Source of the DNA: Dipteris shenzhenensis
Lineage: Eukaryota; Polypodiophyta; Polypodiopsida; Gleicheniales
Direction: 5' to 3' (one strand)
Length of the DNA: 64,000 nt
NCBI GenBank assembly: GCA_047967505.1
Contig: CM106541.1
In this document: positions 42,488 to 53,460 of the stretch, piece by piece
How the letters are laid out: each line of letters starts with the position of its first letter
Numbering within the stretch: position 1 is the first letter of the stretch
Notes under the pieces: generated by a model
The model's input: only the letters and a program-made list of their open reading frames with translations
Databases searched by the model: none
Told to the model about the DNA's origin: nothing
Made by a program: the position numbers and the translations under genes

Positions 42488-44460
42488 AAAGTCCAAACCA
42501 CAAGAGAAAGTCCAAAAATTTTGAATAGTGTGTTCGTAGCGTATTGTTATAGGGATAGATAACTAACTCATGTATAAGATGTGGTGAAAAACGGGAACAT
42601 TTCCATGCCCAACCATGCAAACAAGGTGTGCCTATGAAGAGGTTGTGCTTAGCTAGCACTCTGCCACATGGTTGTTGACTAGGCAGGTTGACTGGACTAC
42701 AATGAGGACATGTGCTCTCACTGATGTGGCAATCTTGATCATGTGGCACTGCCATGTGGGAAATGATGTGGCACCTGTGGATGTCAAGTGGCACCAAATT
42801 TACCAACTCTATCAAAAAGGCTAACCTAGAGTAAAATCCACCCGAGTTAGATTGACTTTGACCAAACCAAAGTTAAGGTTGACCAACCCTATCCACTTGT
42901 TGACCAAGGTTAACCTTCCTAAGGTTACTTTCACCCATGCCCTTATCTTGAGGGACTACCACGTGTCCTACTAAGAAGGCTCCAAGAATCTCAAAGATTT
43001 TGACAGAATCTTGAGATTCTATCATCCCTTCCGAATTTTCGTCGACGGAGTTGGGAGGACATCTGTGTCCCATGGGCTGAGCGTGTTGTTGTGTTGTACC
43101 ATGTTGGAGGGGTCGCCCTACTTGTTTTGCATGTGTCAAGATGTCTGAGAGGCGTAGAGCCTTCGGATGTCAAGCCTTAGCTGTTTTGTAGGCATGGAGA
43201 TGGGTCGCCTTGTAGGGCGTTGTGAGCCTAGGTGCTAGTGCTTTGTTTGTTGGAGGAGGCTATAGGGTTGTGTGACTTTGCGGATGCCATTTGGCACTAT
43301 ATTCATTGCTTGCCAATTGTCATTGAAGCCATCCATTAGCGTGTTGTGAAGCTATGTCGCAAGTGGTCGTTGGCGATGGAGGCAGCTTCTTGTGGCACAG
43401 TTGAAGAGTTGCCGTGAGCATTGCTAGTCGGGGTGTTGATGGCATCGAAGATTGTGGAGCCTGGGTTGTATTAGCTACTCCATGAGCCACTGTGTAGTTA
43501 GTGTTGGATCTGACAATGAGGATGGAGCTCATTGGGTCGTAGGTGCCCGTTGAAGACGTTGGTCCTATTTTGCCTTATTGGCATCGCTTAGGCCGTGGGG
43601 GGGTCCATTGCATGAAGCTGAGCTATCGTGGAGAAGCTTGTGCACTATTGAGGAGCCTATGCACTACTGAGGCCGCTTGCTATTTCCTCTGTTGGTTGCT
43701 TGCTTTGTTGGTTATGTGAAGGCATCGGAGGTGGATGTCTCCCATGCTGAGTGTCTTGTCGATGGCTGCAGTGCTCGCTGTCTAGCTAATGGAGGCATTT
43801 GAATAGCCGATTGGTTGCTTGGCGTTGTGGCCGAACCTGAGATGGTTCCTTCAAGTGTCTATGTGGTGAGCACAACTGAGCTGAGCTCGGCTATTGTTGT
43901 GTCAAGGAGTTGATGGAGCCATGGAGCCTTGGTCATTTGTGGCTAGTGCTGAGTCTCGAACGTGAGTAGCTAAATGGAATCCTACAGAGATTCTAGCAGC
44001 TATTGTGGGATACACATCATGGCCTATTAAAACAAAGTGGAGCCATCGATTGAATGAGATTCTAGATCGACTAGACTAGCATGACATTTAGGTGGTTGAG
44101 TCGTGGGTCGTTTGGAGCTTTGGCGTCGGATTGGACTAAGTGGGGTTGCGGCCTTAGAGGCTGGTTGTGAGGCTTGGAGCTGCAGTCTTAAGTTGTTTGT
44201 AGCATAGCCATTCTAGTCATATGCTCAGAGAGAAGACTTCTCCACCAAATGCTAAAGCTGTTGCTACTCATTGAAGCCATTAGTGGTTGAGGGCTCATTG
44301 GTGAGCTATCGTCTCGCTATTTGCAAGGTTTGTTGAAAAGAGCATCACCGATAGCAAGGTAGCTTGTTGTTGAAGCTCTGCATGGTCCATCAGCCATTGC
44401 CTTCACTTGTTGTAGGATGTAAACACACTATTCAAAATTTTTGGACTTGTGTAAAGTCCA
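42488..44460. mobile_element. Candidate DNA transposon with ~30-bp terminal inverted repeats
   Basis: The left sequence AAGTCCAAAAATTTTGAATA continues GTGTGTT (about 42507-42533). The right sequence AACACACTATTCAAAATTTT continues TGGACTT (about 44421-44447). These are exact inverted repeats of about 27 bp, with weaker pairing (AGTCCAAA, ACAAG) further outward. The 1.9-kb interior has a higher GC content from about 43000 to 44350 but no transposase. It could be a gene-fragment-carrying Mutator-like element. The exact ends and target duplication could not be fixed. Confidence 0.6.
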
Positions 44461-44589
44461 ATTTGAGAAATGGACTAAAAAACAATCCAACATTTTTGAA
44501 TATACTAGTAATGTTGTTTTTTGAACTAGATTTGACAACTCAAAACAAAAGATTTGGTGATTAAGTACTAAGAACATCAATGCATAACC

Positions 44590-44900
44590 AAATCTCTTAC
44601 AAAGGTGGTCTACATAAACATCTTCATAACTTCTTATGAATTGAGCTACTATCAGTTAAGAACATCAATAGATGACCAATTCTCTTAGAAAGGTGGTGTA
44701 AATAAATACCTTTATGTATACGTGGTGTACACACACCTTTATGACCATTTCTTTTGGAAAGGTGGTGTACATAAACCCCTTAGAAAGGTAGTGTACATAA
44801 ATCCTTTTATATGTAAGTGGTGTACATATACACCTCACTTGCTATTAAAAAACACCCTTAACTATAAAAATACATTGACATAAAGTTTAAAATACACCAT
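44590..44900. repeat. AAAGGTGGTGTACATAAA / GGTGTACATATACACC cluster
   Basis: Six to seven copies of AAAGGTGGTGTACATAAAC-like words, two of which close into palindromes (GTGGTGTACACACACC, GGTGTACATATACACC). The cluster lies just before the end of the minus-strand gene remnant at 45450. Confidence 0.75.
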
Positions 44901-45039
44901 TACGTATAAAATGGACCTCATAAACAATCTTTCTACACAATAATGAGAGTTAAGAAATAAAAAAAGTAGTTAACTTTTTATTAGATATTCGCTTTACATA
45001 GAAGTTCAAAACTTGTGATTACAAAGCTGTCAGCCATCA

Positions 45040-45300
45040 TGTAACTCCTCAGTACCAATGTCCTCAATGCCAGGCCCTTGACTACTAGGGCCCTGACTAA
45101 TAGGCTGCTCTAAGACAGTACCAATGTCCTCAATGCGCTCTTGACTACCAAGGTCCTAACTACTAATAGGTTGCTCTAAGACTGGAGTCTCAGTAGCAAG
45201 GTCCTCAATAGTTTGCTCTTCAGTTCTAAGCACCTGACTACTAGTAGGCTACTCTGGACTCTGTAAGGTCATGGTTGAAGAACCATCTATGCCTCCTGGT
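45040..45300. repeat. Short tandem GTACCAATGTCCTCAATGC / ACTAATAGGCTGCTCTAAGA repeats
   Basis: Three to four degenerate units of about 60 bp, containing CTCAATGC, TTGACTACTA, AGGTCCTAACTACTAA and GGTTGCTCTAAGAC. In the minus-strand direction they could encode a repetitive C-terminal tail (Glu/Gln/Ser-rich) of the gene remnant at 45450-48435. Confidence 0.5.
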
Positions 45301-45449
45301 AACTCCTTCTAGTCATGCTTTGCCTCGTCCATACCTTCTTTGGGTAAGGCTTCCTTGCTTGATCCACTTGCATGTCCTTCACCCAAGATCAAGGGTGTCT
45401 TCCTCACTTTTAATTTCAAGGGAAGTGCTTCCACCTCTTTAGCCTTACC

Positions 45450-48435
45450 TTTTCCTACAACGTGCTATACTACTACTTGTTGCCGCAGGCTTCCTGTTGA
45501 TGAGTGGAACCCCCTTGACTCTAGTTGACAATTGATCACCCTTATTCTTTGTGCGGATTTCTTCTTGGCATAAGTCATTGGATTCAAAGCTTTTATCCTC
45601 ATCATCACCTGAGCTAGAATCATCACCCTCAGACTCGCTACCCTCGTCTTCGACATTTTCCTCACTACCCTCTTCTTTGACATTTTCCTCTTCAAGGAAG
45701 GTAGTGTAACTGTAATATGTGTCAAAGAACTCAATCTGATGCAGGGTATCAATGGCATTTACATTTCTACCTTAGCGTAGCAATTTCTTAGCAGCAGCAA
45801 AACCCATTTGATACAATGCTACTTCCCACCCATCATTCAGTAAATTCTTTGTCATCGCTAGTATCACATCAGGATCCATCGGCTTTCTGTCATCCACCAT
45901 TGTTGCATCAAGCTTAACCCTATTGTTCTCAAAGTAATGAAGCTCGAGATTCCTTAAAGGAATTTTGATTAGATTGCCACCAACCCTGGATAAGAAGCAC
46001 ATTAAGAAAGGCTGCAAGAAGACAATCATATGATTGTGTAGGACTATACCATGGTATACTTTTGAAAAAGTAAATACCCAAATGCAGATGTCAAACTCAC
46101 ATACAAGGCATCCCTTTGTGATTCTATCATGAACACGACCAATGTTGATCTTTTCTTATTTGCCATAGGACCTTCTATGATAAACCGCACAAGTTCAACT
46201 ATTCGTGACACTGCAAGGTCTTCCAATTCATCTATGAAAAATACACATGGCTTCTCCCAAGCATGACCGCTCATTGTTATGAAATGCTCTATATCAATGC
46301 CATTGATGTGTGCAAAATTTGTATCATTCTCTGATAGCAAGATATCATAGGAGAAGCTGAATGGAGAACCATCATCCAAACCACCAATTGCTCTATCTTG
46401 GACAGTGGACTGCAAGGCCTTTTTCTTGATGTCCATATATTCTGTCTCAACAAGCTTTGGCATTTTAGCTCTTAGATCCTTTGTTGGTGTGGCATCTGCA
46501 TCCATTGAAGCCAACCACTTTCTAGCCCATGTCTTATCAAGGAGTTGACCTAGGCTAAGTGCTTTCTTCTTATCCACATTAATTGACTTGCCAGAGCTAA
46601 CTCATCATTAGATTTCAATAAAAACAATAGTGCTGAGAGATCAGCCTCACTTTGAATCATTCGGGTGACCACTTCATCCAAGTTGCTATGCTTGCTCTTC
46701 TTTCCAAAGAAGCAGTCACCGCTTAGGATCTTCTTGCATACTTCTTGTGTTATTGCATCTGGAACAAACCTTAATGCTCTCCACTAAACAATAGACATCA
46801 ATTTCATTATTTCTTTCCTCTGAGTTGTAGTGTGCTCTGGTGCCTCAAAGGATATCTTTCCTGTTTCATATGCTTATCAAACATCCACCATGCTCTGAAA
46901 CACTGAGTATCTTGCAACGGCAGTGTTCATATCCTTTGCCTCAACCTTATTACTTGGTACGCCTTGCGTATTGCTTACAACACCTTTCAAGCATCTATAG
47001 AACCGAGTCCTCTTTGCCATGTACTCAGATGTAGGTCTCCTGTCCTTCACTGTATGTGGCTTTCCACAGCCCACCCATAACTCCCTTGCCTTTATCAGGA
47101 TCTCAAAAAGAGAAGACTTTTTTTCAACCTAGATGGAGCAGAATTCAACCCTTCTGATTCTAGAATGTACTTCGAGTCATCATTAAATATGCAAACATGA
47201 CAAATGACCCATTGAAACTTTTCCATCCACTCAATCTGTGGCAAGTTTCCTTTTGTTCCCTCATCAAGGGCAATCCTGCAAGATTCACAAAAGCGTTGCC
47301 CATCAATGGGCTCAAACCTGCATCTTTCCAAGGATCTATTCTTTGCCAGCATGTATCTCTTCTCGATGTCAGTCCCATATCGGCTTTTGTACAAAGCCTC
47401 TCCACGAAGAAATTCACTCCTTCTAAAGTTCTCAAAAGAATCAAGAAAGTCCACACGCTTTTGAAATGTGACATTAGGCAATGTAGGATCACCTTCTTGA
47501 AGTCTCTTAAATGCCATAGGATGAAGAGTGATATTAGTGGCAACTAGAGTTCTTGTTTTCCTCGTATCTTTATACGATTTGGATGCAAATGTCTTATCTA
47601 GCTTTCTTTGATTTGTGAACAATGAAGCTCGATCAATAAGCATTGTGGCCATGCTGAATTGTGAAAATCCCCAAATGTACCCCTCATCCTCTGGAGGATG
47701 TAAGTCTGCCACACTTATAGAAAAGTTTGCAAGACTTGTATCTTCTTCTTGTGGATCCTCCTGATCATCATCACTATCCAATTTTTCGCCTGGTTTTAAA
47801 TAACATGCACTTGAACGATCTGCACGTGGAGTAGGAGTTATTTTGGCTCTCTTTCTGGGAATAGCTATGGAACTTCATCTGCTCCACGATCACTCCTTCT
47901 TGTTCCTGTAGTTGCAGCAGTTGATGGTGTAGGTACAGTTGGAGATACTGTAGTGACTGTCGCAGATATTGTAGTTACTCTTGTCAGAGATACCGTAGTT
48001 ATCGCCACAGATATTGGCAGTACAACTTGAGGGCTACATGTTATAGATGGCGTACTTACTACTGCTAAAGGTAAAACACCACCACTTGGAAATGCATCCC
48101 ACATTTTCTTCAATGCTTCCAAGGCACTAAGTTATTCTTGGGATCCCTCAATTGAATCTAGTAAGGGCTTCAAGAAGTGCTTGTGCATAACTCGTAACTT
48201 GTAGACCACATCGTCATTCTTCCCTTTGCACACAACTTCTATTAAATTGTTTTTTTTAATGTTGATGGTTAAGACCATGCCACCATTTCTTACTGCCTCT
48301 GGAGAATATTTCATGCTTGACACATTCTCGGCAGTGATTACCAAAAAATACTTTGATTTGCGCTTCATAAAATACCAAGCATGTTCAAGATATTTGAAAG
48401 ACACCTTGGAACCAAAACTTGAAGCCCTAGTTTTC
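45450..48435 (-). pseudogene. Unrecognised large protein, copy A (decayed)
   Basis: A gene-sized minus-strand remnant in several frames. An intron acceptor (ATTACTTTGCAG) precedes KTRASSFGSKVSFKYLEHAW at 48435. In order follow a Thr/Val/Ser-rich linker, an acidic segment (KLDSDDDQEDPQEEDTS), a core with NVTFQKRVDFLDSFENFRRS, a Cys-rich stretch (RFCESCRIALDEG, VICHVCIF), VDKKKALSLGQLLDKTWARK, then HAWEKPCVFFIDELEDLAVS (about 46227-46263), NLLNDGWEVALYQMGFAAA (about 45820) and a very acidic tail. VFFIDE looks like a Walker B strand, but I find no Walker A, so ATPase function is only a guess. Stops at about 48134 and 46870 and several frameshifts break it. A related copy is at 52115-53460. Confidence 0.6.
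46044..46577 (-). pseudogene. Copy A, longest open core segment
   Basis: 177 open codons. They contain LGQLLDKTWARKWLASMDAD, LRAKMPKLVETEYMDIKKKA, FSFSYDILLSENDTNFAHIN, IEHFITMSGHAWEKPCVFF and IVELVRFIIEGPMANKKRST. The end (LVVFMIESQRDALYVSLTSA) is followed by a probable intron reaching GTTGGTGGCAATC at about 45983, where copy A continues (VGGNLIKIPLRNLELHYFEN). Confidence 0.55.
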
Positions 48436-48439
48436 TGCA

Positions 48440-48900
48440 AAGTAATCAAAAATAAAAAATGAGAATTACAATGATTTTCAAACTCAAAATATTAAAAAAT
48501 TTGCTAATTAAATATTAAAAAGTAATTGAAATTTCAAAAGTTCAAATATATTTTTAAAAATATATTTTTATATTTCTAGATACTATTTTTTAATTAAATA
48601 TTTTCTACATAAATAATTTAATTCAAAATATTTTATAAACATAGATAAAAGAATTTAATTTAAATTTTCTAAAATTTTATTTGATTTTTTAAAAATTTTA
48701 TTTTATTTATTTATATATCTATATATTTAAATTTTAATTTGATTTTTGTAAAAAAAATTAAAAATTTTTAATTTTTATTTATTTATTTGATTTTAATTTT
48801 TTATTTAAATTAAATTTATTTTATTTTAATTGATTTATTTTTAAAAATTTTTATTTTATTTAAATGATGTTATTTATTTAAATTTTATTTTTTTCTTTTT
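48440..48900. other. Extremely AT-rich stretch
   Basis: TTTTAAAAATTTTATTTTAT-like sequence with almost no G or C from about 48480 to 48895. Directly upstream of the first visible exon of copy A, so it may be an intron or a spacer. No motif. Confidence 0.6.
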
Positions 48901-49090
48901 CATCTTTTTTTTTTTTTTGGATCCCCAAAGGGCCCCCACTTAAGGGCCCCTCCCCTAAGCCCCCAAGGGGACCTATTGTGCATGCAACAGGCAAGTGCCC
49001 TTGGGGGCTTAGGGGAGGGGATTACCCCGTTGCACAGGCAACAGGTTGGCCCGCGAAGTCCGGCCTGTTGCACGAGCAACAGGTTCAGGG
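48900..49090. repeat. GGGGCTTAGGGG / GTTGCACAGGCAAC inverted-repeat patch
   Basis: GGGCCCCTCCCCTAAGCCCC (about 48944-48963) and its complement-like GGGGGCTTAGGGGAGGGG (about 49003-49020) form an imperfect hairpin around ATTGTGCATGCAACAGG. GTTGCACAGGCAAC and GTTGCACGAGCAACAGG follow. GC content jumps sharply here compared with 48440-48900. Confidence 0.7.
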
Positions 49091-50382
49091 GGGTTAATCC
49101 CCCCTCCTCCCTCCTCTCCTGCCCGCCTCCCACCTCCCCACCTCCCCCTGCCGCCTCCGCGCTTCCTCGCCTCCTCGCCTCCTGCCTCCCCGCCTCCTCG
49201 CCTTCGCCTCTACCCTCCTACCTCCCGTCGCTCCCCGACTCCCCGCCTTCGCCTCTTGCCTCTTGCCTCCCCTCTCCTGTCTCCCCGCCTCCCACCTCCC
49301 ACCTCCGTCCTCTCCTCCGCCTCTACCTCTCCTCCCCCAAACCACTCCCCACCTCCCCGCTCCCCACAAAAAAAAAGACGCTCAGCCTCTCCGCTCCCAA
49401 AAAAAAAAAGGACCGAAGGGGAAGGGGAGGGAGGGAGAGGATTCGTAATCACAGGGGGGAAGCAGGAGAAGAGGGGAGGGGGAAGCGAGAGGAGAGGGGA
49501 AGGGAGGGGAGGGAGGAAGGGAGGAGAGGGGAAGGGAGGGGGAGGAGAGGGGAAGGGAGGGGAGGGAGGAAGGGAGGAGAGGGAAAGGGAGGGGAAGGTT
49601 GAAGCGGGAGGAGGGAGGGGGGAGGGGAGGGGGGAAGCAAGAGGAGAGGGGAAGGGAGGGGAGAGAGGAAGCGGTAGGAGAGGGGATGGGAAGCGGGAGG
49701 AGAGGGAAAGAGAGGGGATGGGAAGTGGAAGGAGAGGGGAAGGGAGGGGAGGGAGGAGAGGGAAAGGGAGGGAGGGAGGGAGTACCTGGGTGGGGAGGTG
49801 GTGGAGGAGCTCGAGGAAAGTTGTGAGAGAGAATGAGGAGAAGTAGAGCTTTATAGGAAATGGGTAGCTTTTAGGTCAAGTCAGCTTTTTTTAGTTTTTA
49901 AGGTTTTTTTAGTTCTTTTAGGTTTACTATAAGTAGAACGTTCTTCATTCTCTCTTTCATTCAAAGTTCATTCTTTCACACTCCACGCTTCTCTCCTCTC
50001 ATCAACCTGTTGCAGGATTCTCAAAATTTTCAAAATGTTGCAAAAGGTGAGTTTATTTCCAACCTATTGCGTACGCAAGAACTTATAAGAATCAAGTTTT
50101 TATAAATTTTTTTTTCAAATCCGATTCTTTTCTCAAAAACTTGTTGCGTACGCAATAACTTCGAAAAATCATCTTTTGCATTAAATCTTTTTTCCCACAA
50201 ATTTTCCTCTTTACATCAAACTCTCACAACCTATTGTCACAAATTTCTCTCAGACTCAAACTCTCCCAGCCTATTGGGCACGCAACAATTTAAAAAAAAA
50301 GAAAAAAGAAGACAATCTATTACAAATTTCTCTCTCAACCTCAAAACCACTCAAACCTCCCTACCTATTGCGTATGCAACAA
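48971..50382. repeat. Dispersed palindrome CCTRTTGCGTACGCAACAGG
   Basis: Recurring self-complementary motif at about 48971, 49030, 49065, 50004, 50067-50078 (TTGCGTACGCAA), 50144-50155 (TTGCGTACGCAA), 50271 (TTGGGCACGCAAC) and 50361 (TTGCGTATGCAAC). It lies between the two divergently oriented copies of the unrecognised family. Its arrangement resembles the subterminal palindromes of the CACTA element at 16105. Confidence 0.75.
49095..49840. repeat. Mirror-like polypyrimidine then polypurine tract
   Basis: The plus strand is almost purely C/T with C-rich words (CCTCCCCGCC, CTCCTCGCCT) from 49095 to 49370, then almost purely G/A (GAGGGGAAGGGAGGGG) from 49395 to 49790. The switch creates potential for G-quadruplex, triplex and hairpin structures. 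All long frames over it (Pro/Ser or Gly/Arg/Glu-rich) are composition artefacts. Confidence 0.9.
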
Positions 50383-51239
50383 AATTTAACCATAAATCTC
50401 TCCTAAAACTCTTCTCACGACACTTTATTAATATGAGAAATCCATTTATAATATTTTTACTCCATAATATAATAAATTTTTATTAACTAATGTTAAAATA
50501 TAATTTTGCTAAAAATATATATTGTTAATCTATAAATTAAAATAAATATTATATAATATATAAATATATTAATTTAAAAAATATAATAATGAAAATATTT
50601 TTGAAAGGGAGGTCTTCTAGCATATGTGCTTTATATAATACTTATTCTTTAAACAATGAAAAATTAGTGAATGTATTTGTAAGGTAGTTTTTAATATGAA
50701 AAATCTCTACAATATTCTTCCTGCTATTAACTAGATATTAAATTTTAGTTTTAATAAAAATATACATTAATAACTTAAAAACTAATATAAATATAATGTA
50801 ATTATTATATAAATTTAAATAAATATATAAATTATTAATATTATACATTAATAATATTTAAAATTATGTATATTATATAGTAATAACATTTAAATTTTAA
50901 AAAGTAGTCAATCAAAGAATTGAATTAATTTAAAAAATAAGAAAATATTAAATTTTACACACGTGCTTTTAGCATGTATGCTTTTCTTCCATGTGTATAA
51001 TACTTGTTAGTCGAAGAATGAAGTGTAAGGTAGGTATTTAAAACCATAAAATCTTGAAGAGGTTTAGCATACTTGCTTATCTTTGTTATAGTATATAATA
51101 CTTTGAAAAAGCCTTAAACTTTGTTTAAGGCTTTGCACAAAACTACAGTATCATTGAATCCATGGGATATCATTTTTCTACTTTAGCAACTACTAGATAT
51201 CCATGGTATAAATCCATGATATGGAATACATATTTCTTA
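50383..51239. other. AT-rich spacer
   Basis: ATATAATATATAAATATATT-type sequence. The phrase GCTTTTAGCATGTATGCTTTT recurs in looser form near 50615 and 51065. No coding signal. Confidence 0.4.
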
Positions 51240-51602
51240 TGAATATTTCTTATCACATACTTCTTCATTTCTTTTGATACACCATGCAGCATGAATGTAA
51301 GAAAATATGAATCGGTGTGCTTTTAGCCTATGTGCTTGTCCCTCATCAGTAGGATACTTTGACTAGGTACACTTATAATTACTTAAAGTAAAGCCTTTGC
51401 AAAGGATCGTACCTAGTATTGAATATAAACAAAACACTTTGGAAAGCATATAATATATAGTCTATATATATCTAAACTAAATACTTTGGATTGCATATTT
51501 TATATAGTCTATATACCTTAAATCTTACACCCTAAATCTTAAATCCTAAAGTTCCCTAAATCTTAGGTTATACAATCTAAGCTCTTAAACTTATATAACA
51601 GA
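51240..51602 (-). repeat. Inverted copy of the dispersed repeat at 29701-30130
   Basis: Reverse complement of 29822-30130, matching from TCTTATCACATACTTCTTCA to CTTAAACTTATATAAC. It carries a duplicated internal segment (TATAGTCTATAT twice with TAAACTAAATACTTTGGA between them). It shows what the repeat looks like without the copia element, since similarity continues to GTGATAAGAA and then both copies diverge. Confidence 0.85.
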
Positions 51603-52114
51603 AAAATATTCCATATGAAAAGGGCCAAGAGCAAAAGGTGAGAATATGTTGAAGGAAGCAACGAAGGAATTCATCATTCATTGCAGATTCTAGCCCATTG
51701 ATGGTCAAAATTGGGCTTTTTCTTGTCATTAGATTGCCAAAGAAGCAAAGGAGGCTTAAAAACTCATGCCATAACAAATTGCAAATATATCTTCATTCCA
51801 CTGTTATCCTACAACCATTTGTATATTCAAGCATCATATCAAGTATTTGATTGAGTCCGAAAGACTTAATCATTATGTCCATGGAAAACGTAATATATCC
51901 TCTACATTAGAGGTCTTATAGAAGGCAAGGGTTGTATGTACAACCTTTGGTTCTCTAGACACTGATTTGAAGAGAAAGGTCACAAAATCAAATGCCGACA
52001 CACTCACAAACTTCTATACTTCTTTAAGTATAGTTCTACCTAGGGGAACTCAAGAGCAATAAGAAAATATGACAAGCCTCAAGGTGGTGCGACTACACTT
52101 CCATCATTTTTCGT
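51603..52114. other. No recognised feature
   Basis: Ordinary AT-rich sequence leading to the coding remnant. Around 51900-52080 plus-strand codons such as an ATTAGAGGTCTTATAGAAGG stretch might belong to an earlier exon of copy B, but no frame stays open. Confidence 0.3.
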
Positions 52115-53460
52115 CCTCTTGAAGTTGCATTGCATGTGAGCATGGAGAGTTGACTTATGAAGTTCCTTTGTTTGTCTTGGGAAAGTCAAAGTTGGTGGAT
52201 AAGAAGGAGTTGACCGCAAGGATGTGGAGGCCTCTAAAGTACCTACTTGACAAGTATGCATCCATGGTAGCATAGGAACTTTTAAAAAAGGAATGGTTTT
52301 TCAGAAAGAAAGACAAAGCCCACTGCTTGGAGGAATGCATCAATGTACAGGTGAGGCATGATGCAATGAATAGTGGCATTCAGTATTTGTTAATAGAGAA
52401 AGGCATCCCACTTAGTCATTGTAACATTGACTATAATATTGTCAAGCATATACCATCTTTGTCAACACCCAAGGTAAAGCTATGGGCAACAGACAAGTGG
52501 ATAAAAAAGGATGAAGATGGGTCAGAAGTAGTAACCTCTTACATGAGAAAAGAAATCCCACAATAGGTGGTTGCATACATGGAAAGACTGATTAGCGAGA
52601 TAAGGATTCTGATATATATGCACCACATCTTTCAGTTGAGTGTAGAGGTTACGTCAGAGTCTGGAAATCTTGGGAACTACAGGGGAGTTTTAGAAGATGA
52701 CTTCATCAAGAATGGATCAGCATGGGACAAGCCCTAACTATTCTTCATCAATGAAGTTTCTAGCAATGAGATCCATAACTTCATTGATAGAATAGTGTAT
52801 ACCACCATTAGCAAAGTGGCAATTTGCAACATTGTCATTTTTGTTGGTAAATAAGACAAAGAAGGCATGCAGGTTACTCTAGAGCAAGCATATTCTTTAG
52901 ATTTGAAGATCATTCTTCTTGAGTATGCGGAGTCCCAACCTTGATCACTCCCTACAAAAGAACATAAGAGGGAATTCAAAAAAAATTCAATTGATGCTAG
53001 AAGAGCAAGATATTCCCAAGTCCCTACATCATCAAAAAACAACTACGGAAGTCCCACAAAAAGTGGGAGTCTCCTGCTTACCATGGGGGAGAATTTGCTA
53101 CCGGTAGGTTGGGAGGTCACCTTGTGTAGGATGGGATATCTATTTGAGGATCTCCTCAGAAAAGGGTACTCCACAAATATTATTGCATGGCCTATTTTCA
53201 GCTTCAGGTAGATCTTACCATAGGCTAAGAAAAAGAGGTAGAGCATAAGGAGACTGATGACATGGATGATGACCTCGAAGAGCATAATGTCCCACATGCT
53301 GATGATGAAGAGATGGGCTCGCATGACCCGATCAGAGAGAGGTTGGTGGATGAAGAGAAACATGATGATGCCTTCCATGATAATTATGGCTCGCAGGGTT
53401 ATGTAAAGAGGCCAATGACAATACTTAGCAATATGAACTTTCTATTTCTTAATTAAATAT
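52115..53460 (+). pseudogene. Unrecognised large protein, copy B (decayed)
   Basis: One plus-strand frame from about 52120 to 53208 stays protein-like across stops at 52273, 52564, 52735, 52852 and 52942. It reads CEHGELTYEVPLFVLGKSKL, VDKKELTARMWRPLKYLLDK, VQVRHDAMNSGIQYLLIEKG, AWDKP at 52720 followed by a stop and LFFINEVSSNEIHNFIDRIV, and ENLLPVGWEVTLCRMGYLFE at about 53090-53150. Copy A has the same order: VDKK...LLDK...ASM, AWEKPCVFFIDE, KNLLNDGWEVALYQMG, acidic tail. Here the tail is DDMDDDLEEHNVPHADDEE in another frame (53230-53455), ending at TAA. The Walker-B-like Asp of copy A is Asn here. Function unknown. Confidence 0.6.

Noticed and set aside
46044-46577. Calling copy A an AAA+ ATPase because of the VFFIDE strand
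   Set aside because: No Walker A or sensor motif was found and the related copy B has Asn in place of the key Asp, so the evidence is too thin.
48976-49846. 208- and 266-codon plus-strand frames rich in Pro, Gly, Arg and Glu
   Set aside because: Translation of a polypyrimidine/polypurine tract. The opposite strand is open too and nothing resembles a folded domain.
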